From Gammaproteobacteria bacterium (lineage in GTDB: Bacteria; Pseudomonadota; Gammaproteobacteria; Pseudomonadales; Porticoccaceae), in assembly GCA_003646355.1 (NCBI GenBank), contig QNFO01000043.1, positions 1 to 7,854 on the forward strand: 7,854 nucleotides of DNA. Reading direction: 5' to 3'. How positions within the stretch are numbered: position 1 is the first letter of the stretch; each line of letters starts with the position of its first letter. Below the pieces are notes generated by a model. It worked only from the letters and a program-made list of their open reading frames with translations, was not told the origin of the DNA and did no database searches. The translations under genes and the position numbers were made by a program. Shown one piece after another: positions 5,742 to 7,854 of this stretch.

Positions 5742-7854
5742 TTGGAAAAAAACACCGTAAGCCTTACCCAAAGATCCGCCATAGGCCGGGCACTAATTTT
5801 AGTACCGGCCTTTCTTGTTGGTCTGTTGCTATTGCTCGGTGCTACTTTGTACGTGATGAGTGCGGATAGTTACCGGAACGCTCTGATCTGGTCTGTTGAT
5901 CTTTTTCTCGATAGCCAGCTTCAGATTGACGGTACATTTTTAATCGACTTTGGCCAGAATACGCAACTTATCGCTAAAGATGTCCGATTGAATGCTAATG
6001 ATGGCAGCTATGCCTTAAGTATTGGTGAATTACACCTCGAGCAAGATTTAGACAGTTCAATTGAAACACGCAGTTTTTGGCTTAATCACCTGCGTCTCTC
6101 AGATCTTGATATTGAAGTCGTCGAGTTAGTCACTGAGCAAGAAGTTAATTGGCTGAATTATTCTTTGCCCTCTGTCGTTATGCAAAAAGTAGAACTGACC
6201 AATGCATCGCTAAGCTATACCGGTGTCGATCAACAGCAACACAACGTTAAACTTAGCTCTCTTCTGCTCGACAGTGAGGGTGCAGCTAGCCCAATACAAA
6301 TTCGTGCTTCAGGAAAGCATAAATCCTCATCTTATGCGCTAGAAGGTACATTCGCCTCTCCAACTCAGTTACGTCTAATGCGTAACGATCCAGAAGAAGA
6401 GTACCCCTTTAATTTAAGCTTGAGTCATAACTCTGGCGGTGAAAAGCCTGCCTCTGTAGTGGGTTCTATCAGTACATTGCAGAATGGCGATAGTCTTCTA
6501 AAATTTGCATTTGATCTCCCTGTCACTGAGCTTATGCAGATTATTAATGAAGATCCTGGCAGTAAGAAATCAGGCCATTTACAGGGCGATATAAGCCTGG
6601 TTAATGACGGTCAACAATGGCACCTACAAAATATTCTTATGCGTTCAAGCGATACAAATCTATACCACCTTAAGATTGTAGGTGCGGTTGATGGAGTGAG
6701 TGAGGAGGCTAATATTGAGTTACAAAGCGAATTTGATGTCCCGTCTCCAGTGAAACTGGGCGAGCAACTGGGTGTCGACCTTACTGGGCATGGACCTTAT
6801 GACGTAAAAGGGATGCTCACCGGTAATAAAAAGCATCTTAATTTCCAGGGCAGTGCCACTGTCGGTAGAACAAAGAGCGACATGACCCTGAAGGTGACGG
6901 AGAAGAATGGCAAACCTTTTGTGCAGGGGCAATTAAGCATTCCTGTTCTGTATCTCTCCGATATTGGTTTACAAAGGGATGCCTCTAAACAAGTGCCAAC
7001 TGCTGTTGCCCCCTGGTTTGATATTCGAAAATGGTTAGCACGGAAAAAGCAGAAAAATATCTCTGCTGGAGACAGCTATATCTTTGCTCGTGAACCACTG
7101 GACTTTAGCGGTTTACAGAGTGCTGACCTGGATCTTGGTATCCGTATTGATCAAATTGAGGGAACAGACTACTCCGTAGAGCAGGTCAATGGTGAGCTCA
7201 AGGCCACCGACGGGCTACTACACATATCTCCCCTTAAGTTGGTATTTGAAAAGGGTGAAATGAACCTTGAGCTTGTACTCGAAACCAGGGAAGTGCCAGA
7301 GCTGACTCTCAAGGTAGAGGCTGATGAACTGATACTGGGCGAGCTGTTATCGCAAGTTCAAAGCGAGGTACCGGTAAAAGGCAAGGCAAACCTGGTTATC
7401 GATATCAATACTAAAGGTCTTTCTGCTCACGAGATGGCATCTGCTCTGTCAGGCAATCTTCGTTTCAGTCTCGACGATGCCAGCTTGCCCAGTAAGTATG
7501 TAGAGTTTTTGTCCGTTGACCTATTGGGTTGGGTGATGCGTAAAAGCACGTTCGAGGATGCTTATACTCAACTTGACTGCATCATGGTGGATTTCGACAT
7601 TCACCAGGGTGTTGCCAAAAGCCAATCTATGATTGCTGCGGGCCCCAGGCTTGTTGTTAATGGCGCCGCCACAGTGGATTTGGGAGAAGAAAGCATTGAT
7701 ATGGTGTTGCTGCCCCAGCAAAAAAAGAACTTTTTTTCGCGCATGCCACCAGTGAAGGTCAAAGGTCCTTTGAGGGATCCATTGGTACAGGCACTACCTA
7801 AAAAAGCTGCTGCGACCACTATTGCGGCAACAGTATTGTTGCCGGGTGTTCTCG
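5742..7854 (+). CDS. AsmA-family envelope protein (C-terminus outside window)
   Basis: The frame is open for 704 codons from the proposed TTG to the right edge, without frameshift. An N-terminal hydrophobic segment (about 17-38), preceded by Arg11 and Arg16, predicts an inner-membrane anchor with the rest in the periplasm. The body is beta-rich and repetitive, as in AsmA/TamB-like proteins. The best family match is C-terminal: a region near 440-700 with a segment of the form LDC-x-x-VDFDIHQGVAKS (611-626), then PRLVVNGAATVDLG, and PVKVKGPLRDPL (670-681). These resemble the AsmA C-terminal pattern. AsmA-like proteins are linked to phospholipid transport and outer-membrane homeostasis; the exact role here is unknown. 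It is longer than E. coli AsmA (617). TTG 5742 is chosen because no ATG or GTG precedes the membrane segment and AGAG lies six bases upstream; TTG 5670 is possible but lacks support. Confidence 0.85.
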   Translation, partial: MEKNTVSLTQRSAIGRALILVPAFLVGLLLLLGATLYVMSADSYRNALIWSVDLFLDSQLQIDGTFLIDFGQNTQLIAKDVRLNANDGSYALSIGELHLEQDLDSSIETRSFWLNHLRLSDLDIEVVELVTEQEVNWLNYSLPSVVMQKVELTNASLSYTGVDQQQHNVKLSSLLLDSEGAASPIQIRASGKHKSSSYALEGTFASPTQLRLMRNDPEEEYPFNLSLSHNSGGEKPASVVGSISTLQNGDSLLKFAFDLPVTELMQIINEDPGSKKSGHLQGDISLVNDGQQWHLQNILMRSSDTNLYHLKIVGAVDGVSEEANIELQSEFDVPSPVKLGEQLGVDLTGHGPYDVKGMLTGNKKHLNFQGSATVGRTKSDMTLKVTEKNGKPFVQGQLSIPVLYLSDIGLQRDASKQVPTAVAPWFDIRKWLARKKQKNISAGDSYIFAREPLDFSGLQSADLDLGIRIDQIEGTDYSVEQVNGELKATDGLLHISPLKLVFEKGEMNLELVLETREVPELTLKVEADELILGELLSQVQSEVPVKGKANLVIDINTKGLSAHEMASALSGNLRFSLDDASLPSKYVEFLSVDLLGWVMRKSTFEDAYTQLDCIMVDFDIHQGVAKSQSMIAAGPRLVVNGAATVDLGEESIDMVLLPQQKKNFFSRMPPVKVKGPLRDPLVQALPKKAAATTIAATVLLPGVL

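Noticed and set aside
6720..7819. Minus-strand open frames of 66-72 codons
   Set aside because: All are antisense to the continuous 704-codon AsmA-family frame, and none has a recognisable family match.

Overview
The window is a replication-origin-proximal segment of a gammaproteobacterial chromosome. It carries the conserved set rpmH, rnpA, yidD, yidC and mnmE plus the 5' part of dnaA. The proteins most resemble those of Pseudomonas-like and marine (Cellvibrionales-type) gammaproteobacteria. That placement is an inference from remembered family sequences; no search was run. Base composition looks moderate, and no mobile element, CRISPR array, tRNA or rRNA was seen.

Layout from left to right: (1) 1-957, minus strand, the first 319 codons of dnaA, cut by the window edge, with a TTG start. 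(2) 958-1318, a 361-base spacer with two perfect DnaA boxes, a 10-base AT-rich direct repeat and the probable dnaA promoter. (3) 1319-5191, minus strand, a compact run transcribed rpmH > rnpA > yidD > yidC > mnmE. Spacers are 25, -4, 2 and 38 bases, so this is probably one operon, with a sigma70-like promoter and a leader stem-loop upstream of rpmH. (4) 5192-5741, a 550-base non-coding region with two perfect DnaA boxes, one weak box and a strongly AT-rich tract. This is the best oriC candidate. (5) 5742-7854, plus strand, an AsmA-family envelope protein running off the right edge, also with a TTG start.

The genes combine initiation of replication (DnaA), ribosome assembly (L34), tRNA processing and modification (RnpA, MnmE) and membrane protein insertion (YidD, YidC). 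Every gene points away from the 5192-5741 spacer, as expected if replication starts there.

The notable feature is the arrangement. In pseudomonads and E. coli, dnaA is divergent from rpmH. Here dnaA lies in the same orientation downstream of mnmE, about 4.2 kb from rpmH, and rpmH instead faces an AsmA-family gene. Both spacers carry perfect DnaA boxes and AT-rich repeats, so the origin region looks rearranged, and which spacer is the working origin is open. The other genes look like ordinary, intact housekeeping genes. I found no evidence of a wholly new system.
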